This document shows positions 45,225 to 53,634 of a stretch of 64,000 bases of DNA, piece after piece. Under the pieces are notes generated by a model. That model was given only the letters and a program-made list of their open reading frames with translations. It did not search any database and was not told where the DNA came from. Position numbers and translations under genes: made by a program. The stretch spans positions 186,001 through 250,000 of the forward strand of contig NZ_BNCD01000004.1 in NCBI RefSeq assembly GCF_014656295.1, written 5' to 3'. Within the stretch, counting starts at the first letter, position 1. Every line of letters starts with the position of its first letter. Source of the DNA: Streptomyces sulfonofaciens (GTDB lineage: Bacteria; Actinomycetota; Actinomycetes; Streptomycetales; Streptomycetaceae).

Positions 45225-48035
45225 ATGACTGAGGATCTCTCACCGGCCGAGCGGTACGCGGCAGCCCGTAAGCGTGCCGCCGAGCAAGCCACGGCGCTCG
45301 GCACCTTCCGCGGGATGTACGACTTCGGCCTGGACCCGTTCCAGACCGAGGCATGCCAGGCCCTGGAGGCCGGCAAAGGCGTACTGGTGGCCGCCCCCAC
45401 CGGCTCCGGCAAGACGATCGTCGGGGAATTCGCGGTGCACCTGGCCCTCAGGCAGGGCAAGAAGTGCTTCTACACCACGCCCATCAAGGCGCTCTCCAAC
45501 CAGAAGTACTCCGACCTCGCCAAGCGGTACGGCCCCGACCAGGTCGGCCTGCTCACCGGCGACAACAGCGTCAACGCCGACGCCCCGGTGGTCGTCATGA
45601 CCACCGAGGTGCTGCGGAACATGCTCTACGCGGGCTCCCAGACCCTCCGCGGCCTCGGCTACGTCGTCATGGACGAGGTGCACTACCTCTCGGACCGCTT
45701 CCGCGGCGCGGTCTGGGAGGAAGTGATCATCCACCTTCCGGAGTCGGTCACCCTGGTCTCCCTGTCCGCCACCGTGTCCAACGCCGAGGAGTTCGGCGAC
45801 TGGCTGGACACCGTCCGCGGGGACACCGAGGTGATCGTCTCCGAGCACCGCCCGGTGCCGCTGTTCCAGCACGTGCTGGCCGGGCGGCGCATGTACGACC
45901 TCTTCGAGGAGGGCGAGGGCCAGAAGAAGGCCGTCAACCCCGACCTCACCAGGCTGGCCAGGACCGACGCCACCCGTCCGGCCTTCGGTCCCGGGCGCAG
46001 ACGCGGCAGGAACCTCCGCGAGGCCGACCGTGAGCGCGAGCGCCGCCAGCGCTCCCGGGTGTGGACCCCGAGCCGCCCCGAGGTGATCGAGCGCCTGGAC
46101 GCGGAGGGGCTGCTGCCCGCGATCACCTTCATCTTCAGCCGGGCCGGGTGCGAGTCCGCCGTCCAGCAGTGCCTCTTCGCCGGCCTGAGGCTCAACGACG
46201 AAGAAGCCCGCGGCCGGGTCCGCGAGATCGTCGAGCAGCGCACCGCTTCCATCCCGCCCGAAGACCTGCACGTGCTCGGCTACTACGAATGGCTGGAGGG
46301 CCTGGAGCGCGGCATCGCCGCCCACCACGCGGGCATGCTGCCGACCTTCAAGGAGGTCGTCGAGGAGCTGTTCGTGCGGGGCCTGGTCAAGGCCGTCTTC
46401 GCCACCGAGACCCTCGCCCTCGGCATCAACATGCCGGCCCGCTCCGTGGTCCTCGAGAAGCTCGTCAAGTGGAACGGCGAGCAGCACGCCGACATCACCC
46501 CCGGCGAGTACACCCAGCTCACCGGCAGGGCCGGCCGGCGCGGGATCGACGTCGAGGGCCACGCCGTGGTGCTGTGGCAGCGCGCCATGAGCCCCGAGCA
46601 CCTGGCGGGGCTGGCGGGCACCCGCACCTACCCGCTGCGCTCCAGCTTCAAGCCGTCCTACAACATGGCCGTCAACCTGGTCGAGCAGTTCGGCCGGCAC
46701 CGCTCGCGCGAGCTGCTGGAGACGTCCTTCGCCCAGTTCCAGGCCGACAAGTCGGTCGTCGGCATCTCCCGCCAGGTGCAGCGCAACGAGGAGGGCCTGG
46801 AAGGCTACAAGGCCTCCATGACCTGCCATCTCGGCGACTTCGAGGAATACGCGCGGCTGCGCCGCGATCTGAAGGACCGTGAGACGGAGCTGGCCAGGCA
46901 GGGTGCGGCACAGCGGCGGGCCGCGGCGGCCACGGCCCTGGAGAAGCTGCGGCCCGGCGACGTCATCCACGTCCCCACCGGCAAGTTCGCCGGCCTCGCC
47001 CTGGTGCTCGACCCCGGTGTGCCCGCGGGCCGCTCCAACGGCCACCGCGGCTTCGACCAGCACGACGGCCCCCGCCCCCTGGTGCTCACCGCGGAGCGGC
47101 AGGTCAAGCGGCTGGCGTCGATGGACTTCCCGGTGCCGGTGGAGGCGCTGGAGCGGATGCGCATCCCCAAGTCGTTCAACCCGCGCAGCCCGCAGTCCCG
47201 CCGCGACCTGGCGTCCGCGCTGCGCACCAAGGCCGGCCACATCGTCCCCGAGCGGCACCGCAAGCAGCGCGCCGCCGCAGCCGACGACCGCGAGATCGCC
47301 CGGCTCCGCACCGAGCTGCGGGCCCACCCCTGCCACGGGTGCAGCGACCGTGAGAACCACGCCCGCTGGGCCGAGCGCTACCACCGCCTGCTGCGCGACA
47401 CCGACCAGCTCGAGCGCCGCATCGAGGGGCGTACGAACACCATCGCCCGCACCTTCGACCGCATCGTCGCGCTGCTGACCGAACTGGACTACCTGCGCGG
47501 CAACGAGGTTACCGAACACGGCAAGCGCCTCGCCCGGCTCTACGGCGAGCTGGACCTGCTGGCCAGCGAGTGCCTGCGCGAAGGCGTGTGGGAGGGCCTC
47601 GGCCCGGCGGAACTGGCCGCCTGCGTCTCGGCACTGGTCTACGAGGCACGGGTCGGCGACGACTCCCTGGCGCCCAAGCTGCCGTCCGGCGCGGTCAAGG
47701 CGGCGCTGGGCGAGACGGTTCGCATCTGGGGCCGCCTCGACGCCCTGGAGGAGGACTTCCGGATCAGCCAGGCGGAGGGTGTCGGCCAGCGCGAGCCCGA
47801 CCTAGGGTTCGCCTGGGCCGCGTACATGTGGGCCTCCGGCAAGGGGCTCGACGAGGTGCTGCGCGAGGTGGAGATGCCCGCGGGCGACTTCGTGCGCTGG
47901 TGCAAGCAGGTGATCGACGTACTCGGCCAGATCTCGGCCGCCGCCTCCTTCGAGGGCTCCACGGTCCCGAAGGCCGCCCGCAAGGCGGTCGACGCGCTGC
48001 TGCGGGGCGTGGTGGCGTACTCGTCCGTGGGCTGA
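45225..48035 (+). CDS. Ski2/Mtr4-like DEVH RNA helicase
   Basis: A 936-residue superfamily 2 helicase resembling actinobacterial HelY and eukaryotic Ski2/Mtr4. Walker A APTGSGKT is at 57-64, the DEVH box is in VVMDEVHYLSDRFRG, and motifs V and VI are in TETLALGINMPAR and QLTGRAGRRGID. The C-terminal half holds a DSHCT-type domain (about 760-930). It probably unwinds structured RNA during decay, with partner nucleases unidentified. ATG 45225. It is followed by a G-rich tract and a long gap before the conservon. Confidence 0.92.
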   Translation: MTEDLSPAERYAAARKRAAEQATALGTFRGMYDFGLDPFQTEACQALEAGKGVLVAAPTGSGKTIVGEFAVHLALRQGKKCFYTTPIKALSNQKYSDLAKRYGPDQVGLLTGDNSVNADAPVVVMTTEVLRNMLYAGSQTLRGLGYVVMDEVHYLSDRFRGAVWEEVIIHLPESVTLVSLSATVSNAEEFGDWLDTVRGDTEVIVSEHRPVPLFQHVLAGRRMYDLFEEGEGQKKAVNPDLTRLARTDATRPAFGPGRRRGRNLREADRERERRQRSRVWTPSRPEVIERLDAEGLLPAITFIFSRAGCESAVQQCLFAGLRLNDEEARGRVREIVEQRTASIPPEDLHVLGYYEWLEGLERGIAAHHAGMLPTFKEVVEELFVRGLVKAVFATETLALGINMPARSVVLEKLVKWNGEQHADITPGEYTQLTGRAGRRGIDVEGHAVVLWQRAMSPEHLAGLAGTRTYPLRSSFKPSYNMAVNLVEQFGRHRSRELLETSFAQFQADKSVVGISRQVQRNEEGLEGYKASMTCHLGDFEEYARLRRDLKDRETELARQGAAQRRAAAATALEKLRPGDVIHVPTGKFAGLALVLDPGVPAGRSNGHRGFDQHDGPRPLVLTAERQVKRLASMDFPVPVEALERMRIPKSFNPRSPQSRRDLASALRTKAGHIVPERHRKQRAAAADDREIARLRTELRAHPCHGCSDRENHARWAERYHRLLRDTDQLERRIEGRTNTIARTFDRIVALLTELDYLRGNEVTEHGKRLARLYGELDLLASECLREGVWEGLGPAELAACVSALVYEARVGDDSLAPKLPSGAVKAALGETVRIWGRLDALEEDFRISQAEGVGQREPDLGFAWAAYMWASGKGLDEVLREVEMPAGDFVRWCKQVIDVLGQISAAASFEGSTVPKAARKAVDALLRGVVAYSSVG

Positions 48036-48070
48036 CGGCCGGGCGGCCACCGGGTCCGAGGGCCCCGCGG

Positions 48071-48120
48071 GGCCGGGGCCGGGGCACGGGGCACGGGGCA
48101 CGGGGTGCGGGGTGCGGGGC
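48071..48120 (+). repeat. G-rich short tandem repeats (GGGGCAC/GGGGTGC)
   Basis: Five 7-base units of the form GGGGCAC or GGGGTGC follow two GGGGCC units, giving seven GGGG runs spaced by three bases on the plus strand. Such a tract can form G-quadruplex structure. It starts 36 bases after the helicase stop. Confidence 0.7.
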
Positions 48121-48509
48121 GATGAGCACGGGCACGCGCAGGAGTACGCACACCGGCACGGGTACGCGCACGGGTGGCGGTCGCGGCCGCCACCCGCACC
48201 GCCGGCTCCACGGGCTCGGCCGTCGTCCCGTCCCGGCCGCCTCCTGTCCGCCGCCGCCTTCCTGCGCGGGTCCGTACCGTACCGTGTCGGTTCCTCTGTC
48301 CGCGGGTGCGACGCGGCCTGCCGGCCCACGCCATGACCGGGTGTAGCCGCCGAGCCGCCCGGAATGTGCGGCATGTCCCCGCTCCGGTTCGCCGGGACTG
48401 CTTCGATGCGCCGTGCGTATCCCGCGCCCACCACCCCGTGGACCTGCGTGAAAGCGCCCCGGGGGCAGGGTGGCACGGCCGGTTCTGATATACCGGAGGC
48501 ACTCACTCC

Positions 48510-48593
48510 ATGTACGCGGGCATCACCCGACGTGTCAGTGGAGACGAGCCTACGCCGGCCCGCGGGGGGCTGTCAGAGGCTCGTGGAATATGA
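48510..48593 (+). CDS. Candidate 27-residue leader ORF
   Basis: ATG 48510 follows a GGAGG sequence 10 bases ahead, and the frame runs 27 codons, reading MYAGITRRVSGDEPTPARGG and then 7 more residues to TGA. A GATATACC stretch just upstream could be a -10 element. It might be a leader peptide for the rar operon or a chance ORF; length gives no statistical support. Confidence 0.25.
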   Translation: MYAGITRRVSGDEPTPARGGLSEARGI

Positions 48594-48769
48594 CACGGGC
48601 GATCTCCCTGTCAGACTAAACTCCCTCTCAGCGCAACCGAGTTGAGGGTATTCCTGCGCTTTCCCACGCTTTCTCCCAAAGGTCCGCATGTTTGGTGAAA
48701 GTCCCCTTCCCCTGTCCACTGTCACACCACTGAGACACCATCCCCGAGTCAACCGTTCAGAGGGCATAC

Positions 48770-50512
48770 ATGGTGAGTGATCAACCACCTCCCGGTAGCC
48801 GCGACGTCCCCTACGCACGGGTGCTGCTGCTGCCCGCGCTGCTGATGGCAGCCGCGACCGCGGGCGCCGTCGTCGCCGTCACCCCACCGGCCAGGCTCGC
48901 CGTGGGCCTGTGCGGGGCGCTGTGCACCGTCCTGGTGCTCGTCGCCGCCGCCGAGGCCGTCCGCCGCGGACGTGCCGCACGTGCGTTACGAGCACAGTTC
49001 ACCGAGCGCCTCGCGTTCCTGGAGCGGCGTCTCGCCGGCCACGACGAGGAGACCGTCCGCCTTGGCAGCCGGATCATCCCCGACGCCGTCTTCCGGCTGA
49101 AGCAGGGCTCGTCGCCCGACGAGGTCATCCGGGCCGTCGTCGACGAGGATCCCGACTACCGCGACCTGACCAAACCCCAGCGCGCGCTGCTGCGCTCCGT
49201 GCTGGAGACGGTGGACGAGGAGGAGGCGCTGCGCGAGGTCACCCAGCGCGCCTTCGTCAACATCGCCCGCCGCGTGCAGGCCATCGTCCACCAGCAGGCC
49301 GCGGAACTGCGCGGCATGGAGGAGGACTACGGCCGCAATCCCGAGGTCTTCGACGACCTGCTGCGCATCGACCACGGCACGGCGCTCATCGGCCGCCTCG
49401 CCGACAGCATCGCCGTGCTGGGCGGGGCACGCCCGGGCCGCCAGTGGCCCAGGCCCGTACCGCTGTTCAGCGTGTTGCGCGGTGCGATGTCCCGGATCCT
49501 TGAGTACCAGCGCATCGAGCTCCACTCGGTCGTCAAGGTCGCCGTCAAGGGCACCGCTGTCGAGCCCCTCATCCACGCCTGTGCGGAGCTGCTCGACAAC
49601 GCCACCCGCTACTCGCCCCCGCAGACCACGGTGCACGTCACCGCGGTCGAGGTGCAGACGGGCATCGCCATCGAGATCGAGGACGGCGGCGTCAGCCTCA
49701 GCGAGGAGGCACGCATGCGTGCCGAGCGGATCCTCTCCGACGCCCAGGCGGGCATCGACCTCAACGACCTCGGCGAGACCCCGCGGCTCGGCATGGCCGT
49801 CGTGGGCCGGCTGTCGCGGATGTACGACATGAAGGTGTCGCTGCGCCAGTCCGCGTACGGCGGCGTGCGCGCCGTACTGATCGCGCCCCACGACATGCTC
49901 ACCACCGGTCCCGCGACCGGTCTCGCGCACGGCATCGGCGCCTCCGCCGTACCACGTCTGGGTGACGACGGCACACTGGTCACGGCCGTGCCCAGCAAGA
50001 AGCGCCGCCCGACCGGACCCGTGCCCTCGCCCGTGCTGCCCACCCAGCGCACCGGCCCCGGCCCTCTGGAGGACGACGCCCCGGTGGTCACCGAATGGAC
50101 CGCCATGGGGCTGCCGCAGCGCCGCAGCCGGGTCAAGACACCGCTCAGCCAGCGCATCGCCGAGGCCCGCGCCGAGGAGGCCGCACGGCAGGCGGGCGGT
50201 TCCGCGGCCTCGTCGTTCGCCTCGCCGCAGTCGCGTGCGGCCACGCAGCCGGAGCGTGAACCGGGCCTGTGGGTCGAGGCCTTCATGAACGGCGTCAACG
50301 GCGTCGAGGGTCCCGCCGGCGGCAGCGCCCCCGGCACCGGGACCAGCGCCGCCACGGGCACCGGGACCGGCAACGGCTCGGGAAATGAGCCCGCGGCCGA
50401 CGAGAGCCGAACGGCCGGACCGGGCGCCGGCGACGGCAGGCCGACCGGTGCGGAGCAGCCACCGGCCCGCACACACTCCGATGACGTGGTGGACGAAGGG
50501 GACCCCAAGTGA
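48770..50512 (+). CDS. rarA: Conservon protein RarA, sensor-like histidine kinase
   Basis: A 580-residue CvnA-type membrane protein. Two hydrophobic helices occur near the N-terminus (about 12-32 and 37-57). A central region resembles the nitrate/sulfate-sensor kinase helical part, and an ATPase domain contains the N-box ELLDNATRYSPPQT and a G-box region (DLGETPRLGMAVVGRLS). The last 180 residues are Gly/Thr-rich and disordered. In S. coelicolor the RarABCDE complex resembles a G-protein-coupled receptor system and represses aerial mycelium formation. ATG 48770. The TGA stop overlaps the GTG of rarB. Confidence 0.9.
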   Translation: MVSDQPPPGSRDVPYARVLLLPALLMAAATAGAVVAVTPPARLAVGLCGALCTVLVLVAAAEAVRRGRAARALRAQFTERLAFLERRLAGHDEETVRLGSRIIPDAVFRLKQGSSPDEVIRAVVDEDPDYRDLTKPQRALLRSVLETVDEEEALREVTQRAFVNIARRVQAIVHQQAAELRGMEEDYGRNPEVFDDLLRIDHGTALIGRLADSIAVLGGARPGRQWPRPVPLFSVLRGAMSRILEYQRIELHSVVKVAVKGTAVEPLIHACAELLDNATRYSPPQTTVHVTAVEVQTGIAIEIEDGGVSLSEEARMRAERILSDAQAGIDLNDLGETPRLGMAVVGRLSRMYDMKVSLRQSAYGGVRAVLIAPHDMLTTGPATGLAHGIGASAVPRLGDDGTLVTAVPSKKRRPTGPVPSPVLPTQRTGPGPLEDDAPVVTEWTAMGLPQRRSRVKTPLSQRIAEARAEEAARQAGGSAASSFASPQSRAATQPEREPGLWVEAFMNGVNGVEGPAGGSAPGTGTSAATGTGTGNGSGNEPAADESRTAGPGAGDGRPTGAEQPPARTHSDDVVDEGDPK

Positions 50513-50916
50513 TCCAGCAGCGCGCCAACTTCGACTGGATGCTCAAGGAGCTCGCCGACTCCGTCCCGGGCACCCGCCAGGTCGTGGTCCTGTCGGCCGA
50601 CGGTCTGCGGATAGCCCGCTTCGGCGGTGAACCCGACGCCGCGGACCGGATCGCCGCCGCCTGCGCGGGACTCCAGAGCCTGGCCAGCGCCGTGGGGACC
50701 GAGTTCCCCGACAGCGACGGCCGGATGCGGATGGTCATCATCGAGATCAGCGGCGGCTTCTTCTACCTGATGGCGGCGGGCTCCGGCGCCTATCTCGCGG
50801 TGCTCGCCGAGGAGACCGTCGACGCAGGGCTGATCAGCAACCGGATGCGAGACCTCGTGGCCCGCATCGGGGCCCATCTCACCAGCCCGCCGAGGCGTGA
50901 CGGGCAGGCCGGATGA
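50509..50916 (+). CDS. rarB: Conservon protein RarB, roadblock/LC7 domain
   Basis: A 135-residue roadblock/LC7-type protein, the small regulator that in conservons modulates the GTPase RarD. It starts with GTG 50509, overlapping the rarA stop by 4 bases (GTGA). The fold-typical segment LSADGLRIARFGGE is followed by a hydrophobic helix-strand core (RIAAACAGLQSLASAVG, then MRMVIIEISGGFFYLMAAGSG in pieces). It ends in a short basic tail. It is translationally coupled to rarA and rarC. Confidence 0.92.
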   Translation: MIQQRANFDWMLKELADSVPGTRQVVVLSADGLRIARFGGEPDAADRIAAACAGLQSLASAVGTEFPDSDGRMRMVIIEISGGFFYLMAAGSGAYLAVLAEETVDAGLISNRMRDLVARIGAHLTSPPRRDGQAG

Positions 50917-51287
50917 CTCCTCCGAGGCGCCGGCGACGCCCGCCGGAAGCAGGCCTGGAGGGCAACCCGGAGCGGCTGTACGTGCTCACCGGCGGCCCGG
51001 ACGGCGGTGAGCGCGCGCCTTTGGATCTGGTCACCCTGATCGTGGCGCATGCCGAGCCGCCGCCCACCGCCGGTCCCGAGCACACCGCCGTGCTGCGGCT
51101 GTGCGCCAAACCCCTGTCCGTGGCCGAGGTCTCGGCCTACCTCAATCTGCCGTTCAGCGTGGTCACCGTGCTGCTGACCGAGCTGCTGGCGGCCGAACTC
51201 GTGCTGGCGCGTGCACCGATCGTCCGCTCAGCGCTCCCGGACCGTTCCCTTCTCGAAGCGGTGATGCATGGACTTCAAAAGCTCTGA
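50913..51287 (+). CDS. rarC: Conservon protein RarC, DUF742
   Basis: A 124-residue DUF742 protein. The ATGA overlap with the rarB stop indicates coupling. Residues 65-120 form a winged-helix-like segment (VLRLCAKPLSVAEVSAYLNLP and VVTVLLTELLAAELV), consistent with the predicted helix-turn-helix of DUF742. Its role in the RarABCD complex is not defined. It overlaps rarD by 20 bases. Confidence 0.92.
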   Translation: MTPPRRRRRPPEAGLEGNPERLYVLTGGPDGGERAPLDLVTLIVAHAEPPPTAGPEHTAVLRLCAKPLSVAEVSAYLNLPFSVVTVLLTELLAAELVLARAPIVRSALPDRSLLEAVMHGLQKL

Positions 51288-51894
51288 CACGATCACGGGC
51301 CCCAGAAGCGAGGACGTGCTGCCCGACACGGCCGCGGCAGCCGTGAAAATCGTGATCGTGGGCGGCTTCGGCGTCGGCAAGACGACCATGGTCGGCTCGG
51401 TCAGCGAGATCCGTCCGCTGACCACGGAAGAGACCATGACCAAGGCCGGCATCGGCATCGACGACGACTACGGCTCCGCGAGCAAGACCGCCACCACCGT
51501 CGCCATGGACTTCGGCCGGATCACCATCACCGACCAGCTCGTCCTCTACCTCTTCGGTACGCCGGGACAGGAGCGCTTCTGGTTCTTGTGGAACGGCCTG
51601 TTCGAGGGCGCGCTCGGGGCGGTGGTGCTGATCGACACCCGCCGTCTGCAGGTCAGCTTCGACGTCATCGGCCGTCTGGAGGAGCGCGGCGTCCCCTTCG
51701 TGGTGGCCGTCAACGAGTTCCCCGACGCACCCCGCTACCCCGTCGAGGAACTGCGCACCGCGCTCGACCTGCCGCAGGACGTGCCGATAGTGCAGTGCGA
51801 CGCCCGGACGCGCGCGTCCAGCAGGGACACGCTGATGACGCTGATGCAGTTCCTGCACTCGCTGGCGACCACCGCCTCCGACACCCGGTCCTGA
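51268..51894 (+). CDS. rarD: Conservon protein RarD, Ras-like GTPase
   Basis: A 208-residue small GTPase-like protein of the conservon family (formerly annotated ATP/GTP-binding). The P-loop is GGFGVGKTT near residue 32, the switch II-type motif GTPGQERFWF is at about 96-105, and the specificity region is VVAVNEF (NxxD-like motif replaced by NEF). RarB is expected to act on its nucleotide cycle. ATG 51268 lies inside the end of rarC. A repeat-rich gap of 140 bases follows before the P450. Confidence 0.93.
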   Translation: MDFKSSDTITGPRSEDVLPDTAAAAVKIVIVGGFGVGKTTMVGSVSEIRPLTTEETMTKAGIGIDDDYGSASKTATTVAMDFGRITITDQLVLYLFGTPGQERFWFLWNGLFEGALGAVVLIDTRRLQVSFDVIGRLEERGVPFVVAVNEFPDAPRYPVEELRTALDLPQDVPIVQCDARTRASSRDTLMTLMQFLHSLATTASDTRS

Positions 51895-51940
51895 CGCCGC
51901 GTCCGGCCGCCGAAGACACCCGCCCGCGGGGCCGCCGTGC

Positions 51941-52000
51941 GGGTCCCGCCCGGCAGCCCCGGGCGGGTCCCGCCCGGCAGCCCCGGGCGGGTCCCGCCCG
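51941..52000 (+). repeat. 24-bp tandem repeat, 2.5 copies
   Basis: Two identical 24-base units (GGGTCCCGCCCGGCAGCCCC then GGGC) at 51941-51964 and 51965-51988 and a 12-base partial third. Each contains GGGCGGGTCCCGCCC-type self-complementarity at the junction. They lie between rarD and rarE. Confidence 0.85.
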
Positions 52001-52034
52001 TCCCACCCCGACCTCCCCACCCGGAGACCCCACC

Positions 52035-53582
52035 GTGACCGACTCACCCTCCCGCCCGGGCCCGGCCGCAGCCGCGCCGCCACCCGGCTGCCCCGCGCAC
52101 GCCTCCGCCGGCGGTACAGGCCCCGGCGGCCTGTACCGCCTGCACGGTCCTGAGGCCCAGGGCGACCTCGCGGGCCTCTACGAGAAGCTGCGCACCGAGC
52201 ACGGATCCGTCGCACCCGTACTCCTGCACAACGACGTACCGGTGTGGGCGGTCCTCGGCCACACCGAGAACCTGCACATGGTCCGCACCGCCTCGCACTT
52301 CACCCGCGACACCCGGCAGTGGCGCGCCGTGCAGGACGGCACGGCGGGCCCCGACCACCCGCTCGCTCCCGTCTTCACCTGGCAGCCGATGTGCTCCTTC
52401 GCCGAGGGCGCCGAGCACCAGCGGCTGCGGGGCGCGGTCACCAGCGCCATGGCGAGCATCGACCACCGCGGTGTGCGCCGCTACATCCACCGCTACAGCC
52501 AGCGGCTCGTCAACGACTTCTGCGAGGCCGGCACCGCCGACCTGGTCAGCCAGTTCGCCGAGCACCTGCCGATGATGGTGATGTGCCAGATCCTCGGCAT
52601 GCCGGAGGAGTACGACGAGCGCCTGGTGCAGGCCGCCCGCGACATGATCAAGGGCACCGAGACCGCCATCGAGAGCAACGAGTACGTGATGGCCGCGCTC
52701 CACCGCCTGGTCGCCCGCCGCCGCTCGGAGCCCGGCGACGACTTCACCGGGGCGCTGATCACCCACGAGTCGCGCCTCACCGACGACGAGGTGGCCCAGC
52801 ACCTGCGGCTGGTCCTCATCGCCTCCTACGAGGCCACCGCGAACCTGATCGCCAACGTCCTGCGGGTCGTCATGACCGACCCGCGCTTCCGCGCCCAGCT
52901 CAACGGCGGCCAGATGACCGTGCCGGAGGCGGTGGAGCAGTCGCTCTGGGACGAGCCGCCCTTCAGCGCCATCCTGACGTACGTCGCCAAGCAGGACACC
53001 GAGTTGGGCGGCCAGCAGATCAGGGCGGGAGACGGGCTGATGCTCGGCATCGCGCCCGGCAACGCCGACCCCGTGGTGCGCCCCGAGCCCGGCGCCCATA
53101 TGCAGGGCAACCGCTCCCACCTGGCGTTCAGCGGCGGCCCGCACGAGTGCCCCGGGCAGGACATCGGCCGCGCCGTCGCCGACACCGGCGTCGATGCGCT
53201 GCTGACCCGGCTGCCGGACGTGCGGCTCGCGGTGCCCGAGGAGGAACTGGACTGGACCTCGTCCATCCTCTCGCGGCACCTGGTCGCGCTGCCGGTCCGT
53301 TTCGAGCCCAAGCCGCCGCAGGACATCATGCGCCGTCCCAGCGCCGCCACGGCGGCCCGGCGGGACACCGACTGGCAGGTGACCTCGCCCGGCCCGGCCG
53401 ACGGCACGGGCCCGGGCACGGCGGATGCCGCACCGGCCGGGCCCCCGGCCCCCGCCACCGCCGCGGCGTCCGCGCCGACGGCGCACTCGGCTGTCGCGGT
53501 GGCCGAGGCTCCCGCGCGGGCGGGCACCGCGGCCCGGGTCGGCCTCTGGCGGCGCCTGCTGCTCTGGTGGCGCGGGGACTGA
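52035..53582 (+). CDS. rarE: Cytochrome P450 RarE, CYP157 type
   Basis: A 515-residue P450 ending the conservon. GTG 52035 follows GGAGACC. The heme loop is FSGGPHECPGQDIG, with the cysteine thiolate intact. The I-helix reads LIASYEATANL in place of the usual AGxET, with Glu kept, and the K-helix reads EQSLW in place of ExxR, so the arginine is missing. Absence of ExxR is a known property of the CYP157 family, to which the P450 of this operon in S. coelicolor belongs. The C-terminal 100 residues are Pro/Ala-rich. Substrate unknown; it may act in a signal modification. Confidence 0.93.
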   Translation: MTDSPSRPGPAAAAPPPGCPAHASAGGTGPGGLYRLHGPEAQGDLAGLYEKLRTEHGSVAPVLLHNDVPVWAVLGHTENLHMVRTASHFTRDTRQWRAVQDGTAGPDHPLAPVFTWQPMCSFAEGAEHQRLRGAVTSAMASIDHRGVRRYIHRYSQRLVNDFCEAGTADLVSQFAEHLPMMVMCQILGMPEEYDERLVQAARDMIKGTETAIESNEYVMAALHRLVARRRSEPGDDFTGALITHESRLTDDEVAQHLRLVLIASYEATANLIANVLRVVMTDPRFRAQLNGGQMTVPEAVEQSLWDEPPFSAILTYVAKQDTELGGQQIRAGDGLMLGIAPGNADPVVRPEPGAHMQGNRSHLAFSGGPHECPGQDIGRAVADTGVDALLTRLPDVRLAVPEEELDWTSSILSRHLVALPVRFEPKPPQDIMRRPSAATAARRDTDWQVTSPGPADGTGPGTADAAPAGPPAPATAAASAPTAHSAVAVAEAPARAGTAARVGLWRRLLLWWRGD

Positions 53583-53589
53583 CGGGCCC

Positions 53590-53633
53590 TGCCCGGTGCG
53601 GTCGTGCGTCAGCGCGGCGCACGGCCGCCGGGC
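53590..53633. terminator. Imperfect hairpin between convergent genes
   Basis: GCCCGG-TGCGG-TCGTGCG and CGCACGGCCGCCGGGC pair imperfectly across the 52-base gap between rarE and the pseudouridine synthase gene. Weak evidence for a bidirectional terminator. Confidence 0.3.
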
Positions 53634-53634
53634 G

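Larger units (their letters stand above)
48036..48769. other. Long intergenic region upstream of the conservon
   Basis: These 734 bases separate the helicase from rarA. The first 85 bases are G-rich with direct repeats (see the repeat feature), then come C-rich regions without a convincing gene. The last 200 bases have lower GC, with a TAAACT element near 48615 that could be a promoter. A candidate 27-codon ORF lies at 48510-48593. Confidence 0.4.

Noticed and set aside
48036..48769. Several 70-90 residue ORFs in the conservon leader
   Set aside because: They are low-complexity or run through G-rich repeats, lack ribosome sites and give no recognisable motifs. Only the 27-codon ORF with a GGAGG site was kept, at low confidence.
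51941..52000. CRISPR-like array
   Set aside because: The repeats are directly adjacent with no spacers and no cas genes are present; it is a plain tandem repeat.
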